A DNA stretch of 64,000 nucleotides from Tetrapyrgos nigripes. Lineage: Eukaryota; Basidiomycota; Agaricomycetes; Agaricales; Campanellaceae. How positions within the stretch are numbered: position 1 is the first letter of the stretch; every line of letters begins with the position of its first letter. The stretch is taken from contig JAACJM010000174.1 in assembly GCA_013368315.1 (NCBI GenBank), forward strand, positions 113,790 through 177,789, written 5' to 3'. The notes below the pieces were generated by a model, which saw only the letters and a list, made by a program, of their open reading frames with translations, was not told where the DNA came from and made no database searches. Both the position numbers and the translations under genes were made by a program. Positions 10,691 to 22,080 of this stretch are shown here, one piece after another.

Positions 10691-13360
10691 GAGGGGTAGA
10701 CGGGGTTCTTGACGAACATGAGAGCCTGAGGCAGAAGTGAGTAAGGGTCTAAAGGCCTCGCAAGATAACAAAAAGAGCAATGAAAAGGGAGGGAAGGAGA
10801 AAACGAGACCCGAAGCCAAAAGGCCCCGAAAATCCAAGAGGCCCATAGTCTAAGAGCACTGCACGGAAGGGGGGGAGGGGGGGTGGGGAAAGTAGGATCC
10901 AAGACTCCAGCCCACACTTTGCGTTGCGCACGCAACTAAAACCACCAAATCGAAATGGAAAATTCCAGAAAACATTCGAGCAAAAAGGTGGGGAAAGTGA
11001 CAAAGGGACGAAAATATTCCAAGTCAACGCACCTTCCATGCATATCCGGACGTTGACCTCCCACCTCAATCACGAACCTCGCCAAACTGATGCTCTATAC
11101 TCATGTCCCCTTTTCCCAGCCTCCCCTGCAACCTTGATGGTACAGAAATGCTCAATGCTCTCCTCTTCATCCCCTCCCCCCACGCCCTACGCCTACCCGT
11201 GCCCCCCCTCCCCTCCCTCCCCTCCCTCTCTTCGCTTCCATGGGCGCTGAATTCACGCTGGAGTAGATAAGGCAAGTCTATGAATAACGTAGTGTCAAGA
11301 ACAGGTTCAGATAGGGACTGGATGCCTCTCAGGCCACCACACAGGAACCAAAGACAAAGCAATAAGGCAAATAGATGGTATAGATGAGTAAGCCAGTACT
11401 GGGCCAGAGTCTACATAGTACTGAGGACAATGCTGAGCAGTATGGATCAGAGGGACAGAAGTGGACAGACTGAGGAACTATCTACAAAGCCCTGGAGTAT
11501 ATATACAAAAGTGCGAAGGAGAACAAGATTAGATCAGCAGGTACTGATGGAAACAATCAAGGAATGATAATCAGGTATCTAAGTGATGTCAATATGTGTA
11601 ACAGGTACAGATATGATCTGTCAATCAGAGAAATGATGCATCAAAGAAGATGGAAGCCATAGGTACAAGGAACATGATCTAGAACCAAAGAAGCGAAGAA
11701 TGATGGAAGGGAGAAGAATGATGGAAGGGAGAAGAATGATGGAAGGAGAACAAAGAACAGGGTCTAGAAGCAAAGGCATGAAGGGATTCATGACACGTAG
11801 CATGTGGTCTTGTATTCGCTATGGCACTGAGTTGGACCGACGTAGATAGAGCAAGATTTGGGGATTGGGATTTGTGGTGTGAGTTTGGTTTTGGGTGGGT
11901 TCGGTATCCCGTCATCCGAGGCTGGGGAGGTTAATTGAGGAAGGCGTCTGAGGGTTTTATCAGCTTTGACTAGGACAACAGGAAAGGTGTTGACGAGAAA
12001 TATGATAATGCGAGTGAGACTGTCAGTGTCAGCGTTTATTTTGATGATGTATCCACTACCAGAACTCCCACTCCAACATTCCAACTTCACCTCTCCAGTT
12101 GAAGGTTGACAGGAGAAGAGAAGAAAGGGGGAGAGAAGGGTGGGGGGAGAAGGTGGGGGGGAAAGAGTCGTTAGTTAGTTTGTCAAGCATAAAAGAGAAG
12201 AATGGTGCAGGAAACAAAAATGAGAATGCTGAAAGCAACTCCGATGGCAAACACAATGCCCACAGCGAGGCACCGAAACCAAAATCCCAATGGGATATGG
12301 CAAGAAAGACAGACAGCCAGCAAGATGGAGACCTAACTCACCTTCCATCAATCCTGCAACCCTGACCTCCAACCTCAAAAAATGCGCCTAGGTCAGCACC
12401 AACGCTCTCCCTGAACGAGTTTCCGAATAGTGTTCCACTATCTGGCTATGACGCTGAGAGAAGGTCGCAGAGTTCTTTCAACCTTGGCAGTGTCGTCATC
12501 GTTGGAAGGTTTATCAGATTTGATGAGTTGGCCTTGGGCACTCGAGTCATCCGTTCCCCACATCCTAATCTCCCCCTCCGGCTTCTCAAGTTCCTTTACC
12601 CCCTTCCTTTGTCCCAACGTCCTTCCCCACACCACTCCCCCCCATTACATTTCCCCAGCACCAGGCATCTCATACTTATACGTCCCACTCAACACCCCCA
12701 CCACGTCCTCCACACCCTCACCTTCCTCAAGTCCCTTGAAGAAAACAGCAGTGGACGTTGCATTGATACTGTCTTTCATTTCCTGCCTCAGCAGCCAACC
12801 ATTCCAGGTAATACACCACCAACTTTGAAAGACAACTCCATAAAATGTGAGGACATAGTCTTGGTTCATGCCCTCAACAAGGTGTTTGGGGATAGCAATG
12901 CCCATGGAGAACTCTTGATGTCCGTTGGGATGACCAATTGTTCCCAGTTACGGCGGCGATGGTTTCGTTGGTGAGACTGTCTATGGTTTTTCGGGAAGAG
13001 TTTGGGAAGTGGGTAGATGGGTAAGGGTGGGAAGTAGGTCATTAACAGGTGAGAAAGACGTGTTGAAGGACGACGGTTGGAACAGAAGAGTAGTACAGGC
13101 GGGTTGACATGGCATGTAGATATAGACAGGAAGGAGGACAGAAATAGTTAGCATATCATGTGATGGAAGGAAAAGGGAAACTCACGCTTTGTACACCCTG
13201 GTAATCTCAACGAAACGCAATCTCCTCTACGGTTTTGTTGGCAGTTGCTCAGACTTTGTTGGAGTGACTGTGTTACGTGGACATGAAATAGCAATCGGTG
13301 GAGTAGTCGAGTGGGACAAGTTGGTAAGAGAGGCAGGAAAGGTGAGTTAGTCAAAAACTG
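10691..13360 (-). pseudogene. SEC63 pseudogene (copy S1)
   Basis: Minus-strand homology to SEC63 is clear between about 12330 and 13330: LRLEVRVAGL (C-terminal helical domain, about 12370), an acidic linker, VFFKGLEEGEGVEDVVGVLS, MGIAIPKHLVEG (about 12900), NWEQ, and the J-domain end near 13230. Reading frames change several times, and stops interrupt the conserved segments (for example after GVVF near 12825). The part from 10691 to 12300 keeps the same order as the copies at 25.1 and 46.8 kb and probably represents the rest of the 3' half with introns, but I could not read continuous protein there. The module's membrane gene follows at 15714. Confidence 0.7.
11695..11748. repeat. Three tandem copies of an 18-bp unit
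   Basis: The unit gaagaatgatggaaggga occurs three times in a row, the last with one change. It sits in a part of the S1 module (about 11290-11790) that is absent at the equivalent place in the 25.5- and 47.4-kb copies, so the whole 500-bp stretch may be an insertion. Confidence 0.8.
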
Positions 13361-14126
13361 TGGACTGTTGGCGCGTCTGCGGTTTCAGCTATTTCGGCTA
13401 TTTCGGAATTGCTCGGACTTCTTTTCCGACTTCGATGCCGACCTCATCTTAGAAATGCGCAAGCAGAGCTCACCTCAGCCAAGTGGTTGAAATACTAATT
13501 GTAATAGTAGCTACATGATCCTCATGTCTGGTTTTGACTATTTTAACACTTTCTCTTCTCATGGCCTCATGTACCTGATCTTGTTGCTTTCTTGAGGACC
13601 GGAACAGCACTTGTGAACCAAGTGAGGTGTGATCTTCCATTGCCAAACCCTCTCATGCCTTGTATGTTGCCTCAGTTCCTACACTTAGTGGCAAGGCACA
13701 TGCCATTTACACATCATGCTGGTCCCTATGAAGTTTGGATTCTGTTTTTGGGAGAAATCATCTCGTATATGGCTCTTAGCTAGATAGATGATGCTGCAAC
13801 GTGATCATTGGTATACTCAGCTCAGATCCTAGAGTTTTTGTGCATCTCTCAATACCTAGTCTCAACTGAAGGTATCCAGGCTAGCACTGCCAAATGTCCA
13901 TCAATGTAGGAATGTTCCTTGGCTCTGCCTTGTATTAAACAAGTTTGGAACAAGCTGTGCCCCTGAATATCTATCAATACAACAATGTGCTCATCTAGTC
14001 TCTCCCTTGTATTGCACAAGTCTGCTACAAGATGTATACAGTAGAGTGACATTCAGCATTCTGAGGACAGCGGGATCAGTGCTAAATATCCAACAGGTGA
14101 AATGAGATCCACAGCAAACTGGCAGA
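13360..14126. repeat. 5' flank of membrane gene B, conserved in all modules
   Basis: This stretch recurs before each intact membrane gene (27100-27420, 33580-34260, 48990-49730), including tcatgtctggttttgactat, tcatggcctcatgtacctga and gaggtgtgatcttccattgc. The copy at 27 kb lacks about 340 bp (the 13690-14080 equivalent). Conservation of a long upstream flank means regulatory DNA travelled with the genes. No start-proximal TATA motif stands out. Confidence 0.6.
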
Positions 14127-14128
14127 TA

Positions 14129-15634
14129 CAGTGGGCAAAAAAATTGTCTGCATGTTTCATACTTTTGCAGAGATTGTCAATTATAGAGCTACTGAATAGA
14201 GATGAGACAAAATGGTCAATGATGGCCTGAAAGCCCTTGATAAGTGCTATGATAATCTCCTTGTTTTGTGTTATCTGGTCAAATACCCATGGAGATATAC
14301 TCAATTTAAAATGGTAAGTCATTTGGACAATTTTTTGACATATGCCTTAAAATACAGAAAGTGCTTGCTCAGTACTTGGTATGCCCTCCTTTAGCCTTAA
14401 AAACAGCTTTGCTCCTTCTAGGCATACTCCTGATCAGTTTCTGACAATCCTCTTCTGTGATTTCCACCCACTTTTCTGCTGCTCTATCCCAAGATGGTGC
14501 TGTATCATACTCATTGAGTTTGCGTTTGAGGGTTGTCCAGAGGTGTTCAATGGGGTTTAGGTCAGGAGACTGAGCAGGCCAGCTCATGCAATGGATTTTG
14601 TTCTCCTCAAACCATTTGGTGGCTAGTTTTGACTTGTGTTTTGGATCGTTATCCTGCTGAAAAATGGCCATCTCTGGATCAACACCCAAACAATCCATGC
14701 TCTCCAGAAGATTATTCTCCAAAATGTCCACATACTGCTCTGCATCCATCCTTCCCTCAACCTCTGCCATGTTTCCAGGTCCATCCCATCCCATACATCC
14801 CCACACCATGATATTTCCTCCTCCAAATTTGACTGTTTCCACCACATCTCTCTCTCCCATGGATTCACCTGTCCTACCCCACACAAACTGCTGCCCATCT
14901 GACCCAAACCAATTGATTTTAGTCTCATCTGACCATATAACCTGTTTTCAGTCATCCACAGTCCAGTCCTTGTACTTCTCTGCAAATTTTAAACAAGCCT
15001 TCCTGTGAGCTGCAGTGAGTTTGGGCTTTTTCTGTGGTTTCTTGGTGTCTACACCATGTTTGTGAAGGGAATTTCGCATGGTTTGGGTGGAGATAGCTTG
15101 GTCAAGAAGGGGATTGATGTTTCTGGCCACCTCTGCAGCGTTCCTGGCTTTCCCAGTGTTGATTTGTTTGATAGCAGCCTGTTCATCAGTGGTAGAGAGC
15201 TTCTTAGGGTGCCCTGCCTTATGGTTCTCCTTGTCAGGATACATCTCTTTGGCCAGAGAGGCAACCATTGACTTGGATACTCCAGTTTGAGCAGAGATTT
15301 CCCTGGATGAAGCACCAGTTTGGAGATGAGAGAGGACATTGTCTTTCTGAGTGGAGGTGATAGGTCTCATGATTTTATGGGGGCAATAGATGATCTGGAT
15401 GTCCTTATATATGGTCTAGCTGACAGCTATGACATCATTATGATGTATACATTGCATCACTGTACAGCTCCACTTATGATGTCATCTATGAGGCATCACA
15501 TTGTGCCAATAGTATTGATAAAGTAGCAACTCAAAAAATTGTCCAAATGACTTTGTCTCATCTCTATTCAGTAGCTCTATAATTGACAATCTTTGCAAAA
15601 GTGTGAAACATGTGGACAATTTTTTTGCCCACTG
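14129..15634 (-). mobile_element. Tc1-like DNA transposon with TA target duplication
   Basis: The element begins cagtgggcaaaaaaattgtc at 14129 and ends with its inverse at 15634. TA flanks both sides (14127-14128, 15635-15636). The empty site is visible in sister modules (cagatatttaagg near 27420, 34245 and 49720). Terminal inverted repeats match over about 85 bp. A second inverted match (gtcatttggacaatttttt) sits about 100 bp further in on the left only, so the left end carries an extra ~98 bp. It contains one transposase reading frame on the minus strand. Length about 1.5 kb is normal for the family. The window holds no second copy. Confidence 0.95.
14369..15370 (-). pseudogene. Tc1-family transposase, one in-frame stop
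   Basis: The frame is 334 codons including the terminator, from ATG at 15370 to the stop at 14369, in the single frame expected for an intronless Tc1 transposase. The N-terminal part holds a helix-turn-helix (ASSREISAQTGVSKSMVASL) and a second DNA-binding region with KKLSTTDEQAA. The catalytic part shows VIWSDETKINWFG, QQDNDPKHKSK and SPDLNPIEHLW, giving the D, D and E of the DDE triad. A TGA at 14948-14950 interrupts the frame immediately before the first catalytic Asp block (after KDWTVDD). No other damage is visible, so loss of activity looks recent. The stop is a single substitution in an otherwise full-length enzyme. Confidence 0.93.
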
Positions 15635-15713
15635 TATTTAAGGACAGAAGAAAGAATGCCATTATAACAACCACTAGCCTGTACCCACATACTCTTCGCT
15701 GCAGTCCAAGTGA

Positions 15714-17107
15714 ATGCCAAGGATGCACTCCTCCTTCCTTACATCCTCAGATATTACTGCCCTTCAAGAGATTTTAGTGGAAAACACAGTTAAAGGACTC
15801 TGCTTTGGTAGGTCCAGAATCCAACGTTCAACTTTGATGTATCTCCCTACTCATTGCCTTGCTATCCAGGCATCGAGCTTTTGATTACCATCTCTACCAT
15901 CTTGCTGCTATAGTATGCTTGTCCCAAACTTTTCTGACACAATTTCAAACATGGACCTAGTCAGCAAGGACTTCGACAGTCACCAATGCAACTTTTTCTG
16001 GTGGCTGCATGTGCAATCATGCTTACAAGCTCAGCAGTGACAATGGTGACAGATCAGATATTTGCTATAGTTCAGATACAAGGGTTGGCATATCAGACAT
16101 ATAATCCTGTTCCAACCATGATTATGGCTGAATTGATGTTGGTAGTAGTGGCAAGAGTTAGTGTGAGTTCCTCTGTGCTATTCTAATTCCTTACCTGAAT
16201 ACTGAAGTGTATGCGAATAGTATCTCCTTGGAGATATCATTGTGGTTTGGAGGGCATGGATCCTTTTTCAAAGGGAACCTATTCCCAGAGGGATTCTTCT
16301 TTTCTGTATTGCTCAATCAGTGGGTAAGAATTCATGCCACACTCACCTCAGAGAAATTAAATTTGTTGAGCTGACATTTCTGGGTTTAGGATGTAGTATA
16401 TATGATGCAGTCCTTAGCATAAGAGAAGAACTTGATGCAGGTTTTGTATGTATATATTTTGTTCATTTATTGAGACCCTGGCTCAGATTATACAGGAAAC
16501 ATTTTAGGGCAGCAACGTGATACTGCCAGTATCACTTGTCTTCACCAATCTCACAGCAACTCTGCTGATTGCAATCAAGGCTTGGTAAGCACATAGCAGA
16601 CTGTTGGCTCCCTAGTTCCTGGCTTTAACTTGATTTCCCTCAGGCATTACAGACAGTCTGTTAAAGCTTACCTTGGCAAATTAAATACAAAAAGCCAAGT
16701 TGAGCAGATACTGATGCTCTTAGTCCAGTCTGGTATAATCTATTGCATTCCCTGGGTAGGTAATCATTTGTGCATTCTTAGAACTTGAATGCTAATGACA
16801 TTTTTACACCCAGATTCTAGCCATGGCTGCTGTATTCAATTCAGGGTATAATGATTCTGTAAACCTGTACTTGAGTTTGCTTCTATCCCACCTGGAAACA
16901 ATCAATCCCACTGCAATCATCCTCCTCTCCCACCTCTACAAGAACCAACAAGACTCCATTCTCGAGAGTCTTTCTCAACCTCTGGAATCTGCAGCTCCTG
17001 CTCCATCATCCCAATCTGACCCACCAGGATCCACACATGCACATGACACTCAAGATGAAGAGAATGATATTCAGGAAGTTAGTAGAGGAGATTCTGTGGT
17101 GGTTTGA
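15714..17107 (+). CDS. Seven-helix membrane protein, VWRAW family (gene B)
   Basis: Model: 15714-15807, 15870-15912, 15961-16162, 16221-16323, 16390-16445, 16508-16584, 16644-16755, 16814-17107 (about 326 residues). All introns are GT-AG, 48-66 nt, with phases shared by the other copies. Seven hydrophobic segments lie at roughly residues 32-46, 55-75, 98-130, 136-155, 170-190, 210-233 and 250-270. LLGDIIVVWRAWILFQ marks helix 3. The basic loop after helix 5 reads WHYRQSVKAYLGKLNTKSQ; the tail is Ser/Gln/Asp-rich. Exon 6 must use the acceptor at 16507 rather than 16495, because the longer form meets a stop (ETF*), so this protein loses four residues relative to its sisters. The family is a large uncharacterised basidiomycete 7TM group that looks receptor-like; function is unknown. 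Its 5' flank carries the Tc1 insertion 78 bp upstream. Confidence 0.78.
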
Positions 17108-18035
17108 TCTGGAGATTTCGATTGAGGGATATAAGGCACAGCGGGAATAGTGGGAAGGACAAGTTTCTTTTATTTACAGAATGATTCTGCTATATCTCTC
17201 ATTTACTTACTTATTTAAGCTCAAAATTAGAAATTTGTACCACCATCTGATACCATCTACACTTTCATTCATCATACAACGTATTTTTCTATTTTCCTGA
17301 CTCCTGAGTAGGCTACATTAATTATACTCCTCAATACCTACATCACTATTCTAAAAAGCTTGAACATGTTTGTGGGGGTCCCTTGCAAGAAGCAGCATTT
17401 AGACACATTACTGGGTACATCAAAGTTCTCCAGGATTTTAAAACTGAAATTGGCCATCTTCTCTATTTAGAATTACTTATGCAGGCAAGTTATACTACAC
17501 TACATTAGAAACAGTCTTCACGGGAAACTCGAGAACTCAAGACTCAGCTTCTAGCCTCATCCACCTCTTGAGCTCCCTCCTCTCATTGGAGACATACGCA
17601 TAAGGAACCCTAATAAGAAGACGACAATGGAAAGAACACTAACAGAAACCAAAGAAAAATCAAAACAAAAAACAGAGAAAACACACCAAAGGTACAATCA
17701 ACATGACCATAGATATGCTTTATGCCATAATCATCTCAATCTCAAGACCCCCCCTCTCTGCCTTGGTGTACCCATCTGCAACATCAAACCACGGTAAGGT
17801 GGTTAGACTCTTGCGCCATTGAATTTCAAGGACAAAATTAAGGAGGAAGTTGAGATTTGGATGAAGGGAGGAGCCTATTACATCTGCTGGGCCAGTGAAG
17901 GCCCAGGGAACATGTACATTACGCTGTCTTTTGGGTTAAGTTGGAAATAATATGCATATGCAACTCACGCTGATGGTGACGTTTCGCGTTTAAGGGTTCT
18001 TTAGTTGCAGTTTGATGTTGGTGTTTATCTGATGG
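17108..18035. repeat. 3' flank of gene B, then duplicated gene debris
   Basis: Up to about 17600 the sequence matches the 3' flanks of the other membrane genes (gatctggagattt, agggatataa, gggaaggac, ccatctacactttcattc). About 17640-17966 repeats the debris at 5480-5990. Its plus-strand frame from 17828 to 17966 is open (FKDKIKEEVEIWMKGGAYYI...SFGLSWK, stop), which may be the last exon of an unrecognised gene. The junction with the transcription-factor fragment is near 18030. Confidence 0.5.
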
Positions 18036-19314
18036 TTGATGTACACAGTATTTCTGATAGCTTGCCGCCTCTCGCACTCTTCCCAGCTTAGTGCTCTAGA
18101 ACCTGGATTACTCTCCAGAGCCGTGGCAAGTACAGCACAGGTTCTTTCTGTCACGTCTACCTCTCCAGGAGAACATAGCGGCGTCAAAGTTCTACAGGCT
18201 ATCCAATCCCATGTTCTCCTCGCACAGTACTTCTTCCTCACTGGTCGCAAATTGGAGGGGAAGTACTCGGTGACACTGGCCGTATCCCTGGTTTTGGGCA
18301 CTAGGATGCATCGGATTCGTTCAGAGGAAGAATTTTCTCGAGGCCAGGCCTTGCATCCCAGCGGGTATACGGGGTATAGCGGCGGACCTGGCTTCCCTCC
18401 TCCTCAAACCCCAAAAGAAGAATCGCAATGTGTCAATGCATTCTGGACGGCATTGGCATTAAACAGTCGTTGGACCGCTATTGAGGGTACTTCTACAAGT
18501 TTGGCATATTGGATGTCAGCGATGAGAGTTGATACGCCTTGGCCTTGGGTAGGTTCTCGACCTTCTATTCTCATGAAAATGAGCTGAAACGATCTTAGGT
18601 CCGTCTGGGCCCATCCACACGAAACAGCAGCACAATTCAGAAATTCCTAGCCAATGCTCCCGATAATGGAAACTCACCAATGGCTTCTCATAGCAACGCT
18701 TGCATATTACTCGAGCAGGCGTTTGAATTAGAGAACCGGGTTGCCGAAGGTTCCACTTCCGGCCAACAATTCTTGAGCGTATTCAACAATCTAGCAGTTC
18801 TGACAGCCCGATTCATCACAGAACTACCTTCTATCGAATCCATCCAAGAATCCACTGAGTCCGAATCGGGTTCACCTGGAAACGGCAGTTCAAGAAAACG
18901 AGCACTTCTCGTCCACTCTCGCTAGAGTGGCGTTGATCAAATTATACTCCTTGTACGAGGCCACAAATCCCTCTAGCTCCAGTGAACGTGCCCGAGCTCA
19001 ACAATTCCAACTCGAGGCTGCGAAAGAAGCAGCACGGATGATAGCCATGGTTGATTTACGGAGAGCTGCATTTGTGGATCGTATCATGGCCGTGAGTGTT
19101 ATTGTTTGTGTAGGATGTGCGTGTTTAACTCACATCGGTGCAGATACTCTGGCGAATCATCGCTCAAGTACTTTCAGCTCAGGAACCCAGGGGGCAAGTG
19201 CAAGCTGAGATACAGAGTTGCATTGACTTGGTCATGCAAGCGATGTCAATGCTTGCTCCTCGTAGCTCACTGATGAGTGACCAACTTGTTAAGTTGCAGG
19301 GGTCTTCGAGATAG
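18036..19314 (+). pseudogene. C-terminal part of a fungal-specific transcription factor
   Basis: Exons 18036-18548, 18599 to about 19091 and 19144-19314 read as the middle-homology and C-terminal region of a Zn2Cys6-type regulator: LSALEPGLLSRAVASTAQVL, HVLLAQYFFLTGRKLEGKYS, VSLVLGTRMHRIRSEEE, VNAFWTALALNSRWTAIEG, IQKFLANAPDNGNSPMASHS, then a helical C-terminus ending DQLVKLQGSSR. In intact relatives this domain follows an N-terminal zinc cluster. Here the sequence before 18030 is unrelated module debris, so the 5' half is lost. A frame break near 18917 (RALLVHS into ARVALIKLYSLYE) needs a one-base insertion or two-base loss. It is therefore a truncated and frameshifted pseudogene with one copy in the window. 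Confidence 0.75.
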
Positions 19315-19480
19315 GTTCCCCATTGCGATCATTGATGGCTGTTATCGTATTCGGTTACATGGATATTCTGAATTCTGATATGGGTCATATATCCTTTCCA
19401 TATTTTATAGCACCTCCATGAATCTAGAGAAGAAGACAGGGAGCTGTTGTTTGGTGGAAAGAAAAGACGACGAAAATGCT
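19315..19480. other. 3' flank of the transcription-factor fragment
   Basis: Short unassigned spacer up to the start of the next SEC63 copy; nothing recognised. Confidence 0.4.
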
Positions 19481-20091
19481 CCCTCGTCAGAGGTTGGGGG
19501 GCTGGGGGAGGTTAACTGAGAGGCGTCTGAGGATTTTATTGGCTTTGATTGGAACGACGAGAAAGGTGTTGACGAGAAAGGTGATAAGGCAAGTGAGACT
19601 GTCCGCGTTGGTGTTTATTTTCACGATGTATTCACTGCCGGAACTCCCATCCCAACGTTCCAACTTCACTTCCCCAGCTAAAGGTTGAGAGGAAAGAAGG
19701 GAGAAAGGGGGAGGGAGGAGTCATTAGTTACTATGTTCATGAAGGAGAAAAAAAGAGGGTGAAGGGAACGAAAACGAAACGCCAAAGGCAAGCACGATAT
19801 AAGCGAAAGCAAAGACAGTACCCACATCGAGGCACTGACATCAAAAGTGACAAATTCCCAACGGAATATAACGAGATAGACAACTATGAAGATGGAAAAC
19901 CAACTCACCTTCCTCAACCCGCAACCCTAGCTTCCAACCTCAAGAAATGGGCATAAGTCAGCACTAAAGCCGTATACCACTCCCCTCCATGAACGAGTTT
20001 GCGAATGATGTTCCACTACCTGGCTACGACGCTGAGGGAAGGTTGCGGAGTTCTTTTGATATTGGCGGTGTCGTTGTTGGAAGGTTTATTA

Positions 20092-21074
20092 TGCTGTGAT
20101 AAAAGGGGAAAAAATCAACCGACCCGACTTCAAGGTTTGTTTGTCTCTCTCGAACTCACAACCTATTATTTTCTCCCGAATTCATAATCATCTCTAACCA
20201 CCCCCCTACCTCAAGCTAACACTTCACCTCACCGACTAGAACTCACACCTATTTATCCCTTCCGAGCCAACCAGACACCTCATTCAAGTGAGTTAGTGTT
20301 CGATTTGTCATTCTCCGACTCTGACTCCGACTTCAGACTTCCCTCCGACTCCGACTTCAGACCTTTCCTCCGACTCGAACTTCAGTCTTCTCTCTGACTT
20401 CAGACTTCTTTTAAACTTAGGGATCCAAACATATTAAGCCAGCAGTGAATCAAATTCATGATCTAGTTCAGAGTTATTACATGCGTTGTATATACTAGAG
20501 CTATGAGAACCAGTTGAAAAAACAAATCAAGGCTATAGCCTCTTGCAATGTTTGCATGCTCACCTCAATGTACCCTATGAAAGAAACTGCTGTTCTCAGT
20601 TTATGCTACTCCATGTTGTGGAATTAAACTTATTCAGGTATCTTTAAACATATGGGTCTTCCCATCAGATAAATCAAAGCTATGTTTTCATTTGATCTTG
20701 TAATGTTTGCATACTCACATATATAAATCATTGGAATAATATGTTTTGAATCTATATCTAGGGGTCGAACGTCAAACCATCAAAATCTGAAGTCTGAAGT
20801 CGGGGGGGCGGGGGGCGGGGGGAAGTCTGAAGTCAAAGCCAGAGGATGACAAATCAAACTCACTCACTCGAACGAGGTGTCTGGTTGACAAGAGAGTGTG
20901 ATATGGTGTGGGCTCGGAAGAGCGAAATAGGTGTGGGTTTGAGTCTATGAGGTAGCTTGAGGTAGGGGTGGTTAGAGATGACTATGGATTCGGTTCGGGA
21001 GATAAAAAACCTTGAAGTCGGCGTCGATCTCACTGAAGTCGAGTCGGTTGATTTTTTCCCCTTTTATCACAGCA
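20092..21074. mobile_element. Non-autonomous DNA transposon with perfect 32-bp ends
   Basis: The left end (tgctgtgataaaaggggaaa at 20092) and right end (ttttccccttttatcacagca at 21074) are perfect inverse copies over 32 bp. The host sequence gtttat is repeated on both sides (20084-20089, 21075-21080), and the two following bases differ (ta versus cg), so the duplication is 6 bp, or 8 bp with two changes. Empty sites exist in sister SEC63 copies (gaaggtttatcggattt near 32780). Subterminal parts are also loosely inverted (ctacctcaagcta / tagcttgaggtag; acctcattca-type pieces). A central simple stretch rich in cttcagact/tctgaagtc repeats is present. No transposase frame is visible. Confidence 0.9.
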
Positions 21075-21488
21075 GTTTATCGGATTCGATGACTCAGCCT
21101 TGGCCTTCGTATGCTTGTAAATCGTGGACAAAATTATCTCCCGAACTTTCCTCTAATTTTTACCCTTTTCGCACTTCCCCAGGCCGTTTTCTCCTGCCGA
21201 ACTTCTCTTCAAGCCAATCGAACATTTGTTGCAGGATCGCACTTCTCTCCGATAATTCCCGTGAACACTTTGAGCGTGACGTGTGACATCTCTCCTCTCC
21301 CCAAATCTAGCTCACCGAGCACTTCTAGTAAATACTTCTCGTCACGCGAACACTTCTCGTCGTCGAACAAACACTCTAAGCGTGACGTGACATCTCTCCT
21401 CATTCCCTTTTGATCCAGATTTCCGCCACACACTTCCTTGGCAAGGGGTTTTGCGTTTCTTGGAAATATGAGAGCATGGCTGCTGCAA

Positions 21489-22080
21489 CAGTGTTGCCGT
21501 GGTCCAAGCCACGACCCCAGTGGCCCTGACCCGACCCCGGACCGACCCCGAGGGCCAGTCACAGCCACTGGCCCTGGCCTGGCGTTGGAGAGGAGGCCAA
21601 CCCGGGGTCAGCCCTCTTGGACCTTGGATATCGGTATGACCTATTTTGGTCAACCAAAATGGTTTTGGTGAATATTCTGATGTACTTATCTACAAAGTAC
21701 AATGAATGCTCACCTTTGTAATCAAGTATACAGTCGAAAAGAGCAGTACTCGGCAGGTTCCGAGATTGTACACGCTCTCTACAGCAATAGATTGGACACT
21801 TCTTGCTGATTTGGATCTCGAATAGTGTATATACAAGTAGGATACATACATGAAAAGGGTACTCCAATGTCTATGCATTCTTCTAGGAAGTCTTTTAAGA
21901 AAAAAAAAATACCTGAAAAAAATAGGTGTGGACCTGGCCCGAACTGACACGACCTGACCCGACCCTGGCCCACAGGGTCAACACAGCCACTGGCCCTGGC
22001 CTGACCCGACCCTTGAGGGTCGGGTCAAGGGCCAGGAAATTTGACGAGGGCCAGGCCCAACCCGGACTGCGGCAACACTG
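21489..22080. mobile_element. hAT-type MITE in the left palindrome arm
   Basis: Ends cagtgttgccg (21489) and cggcaacactg (22080) are typical hAT termini. The 8-bp flanks tgctgcaa (21481-21488) and cgctgcaa (22081-22088) match at seven of eight bases, as expected of a hAT target duplication. Subterminal regions are dense in ggtcgggtc / gacccgacc and ggccctgg motifs. 592 bp, no coding capacity. Confidence 0.85.
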
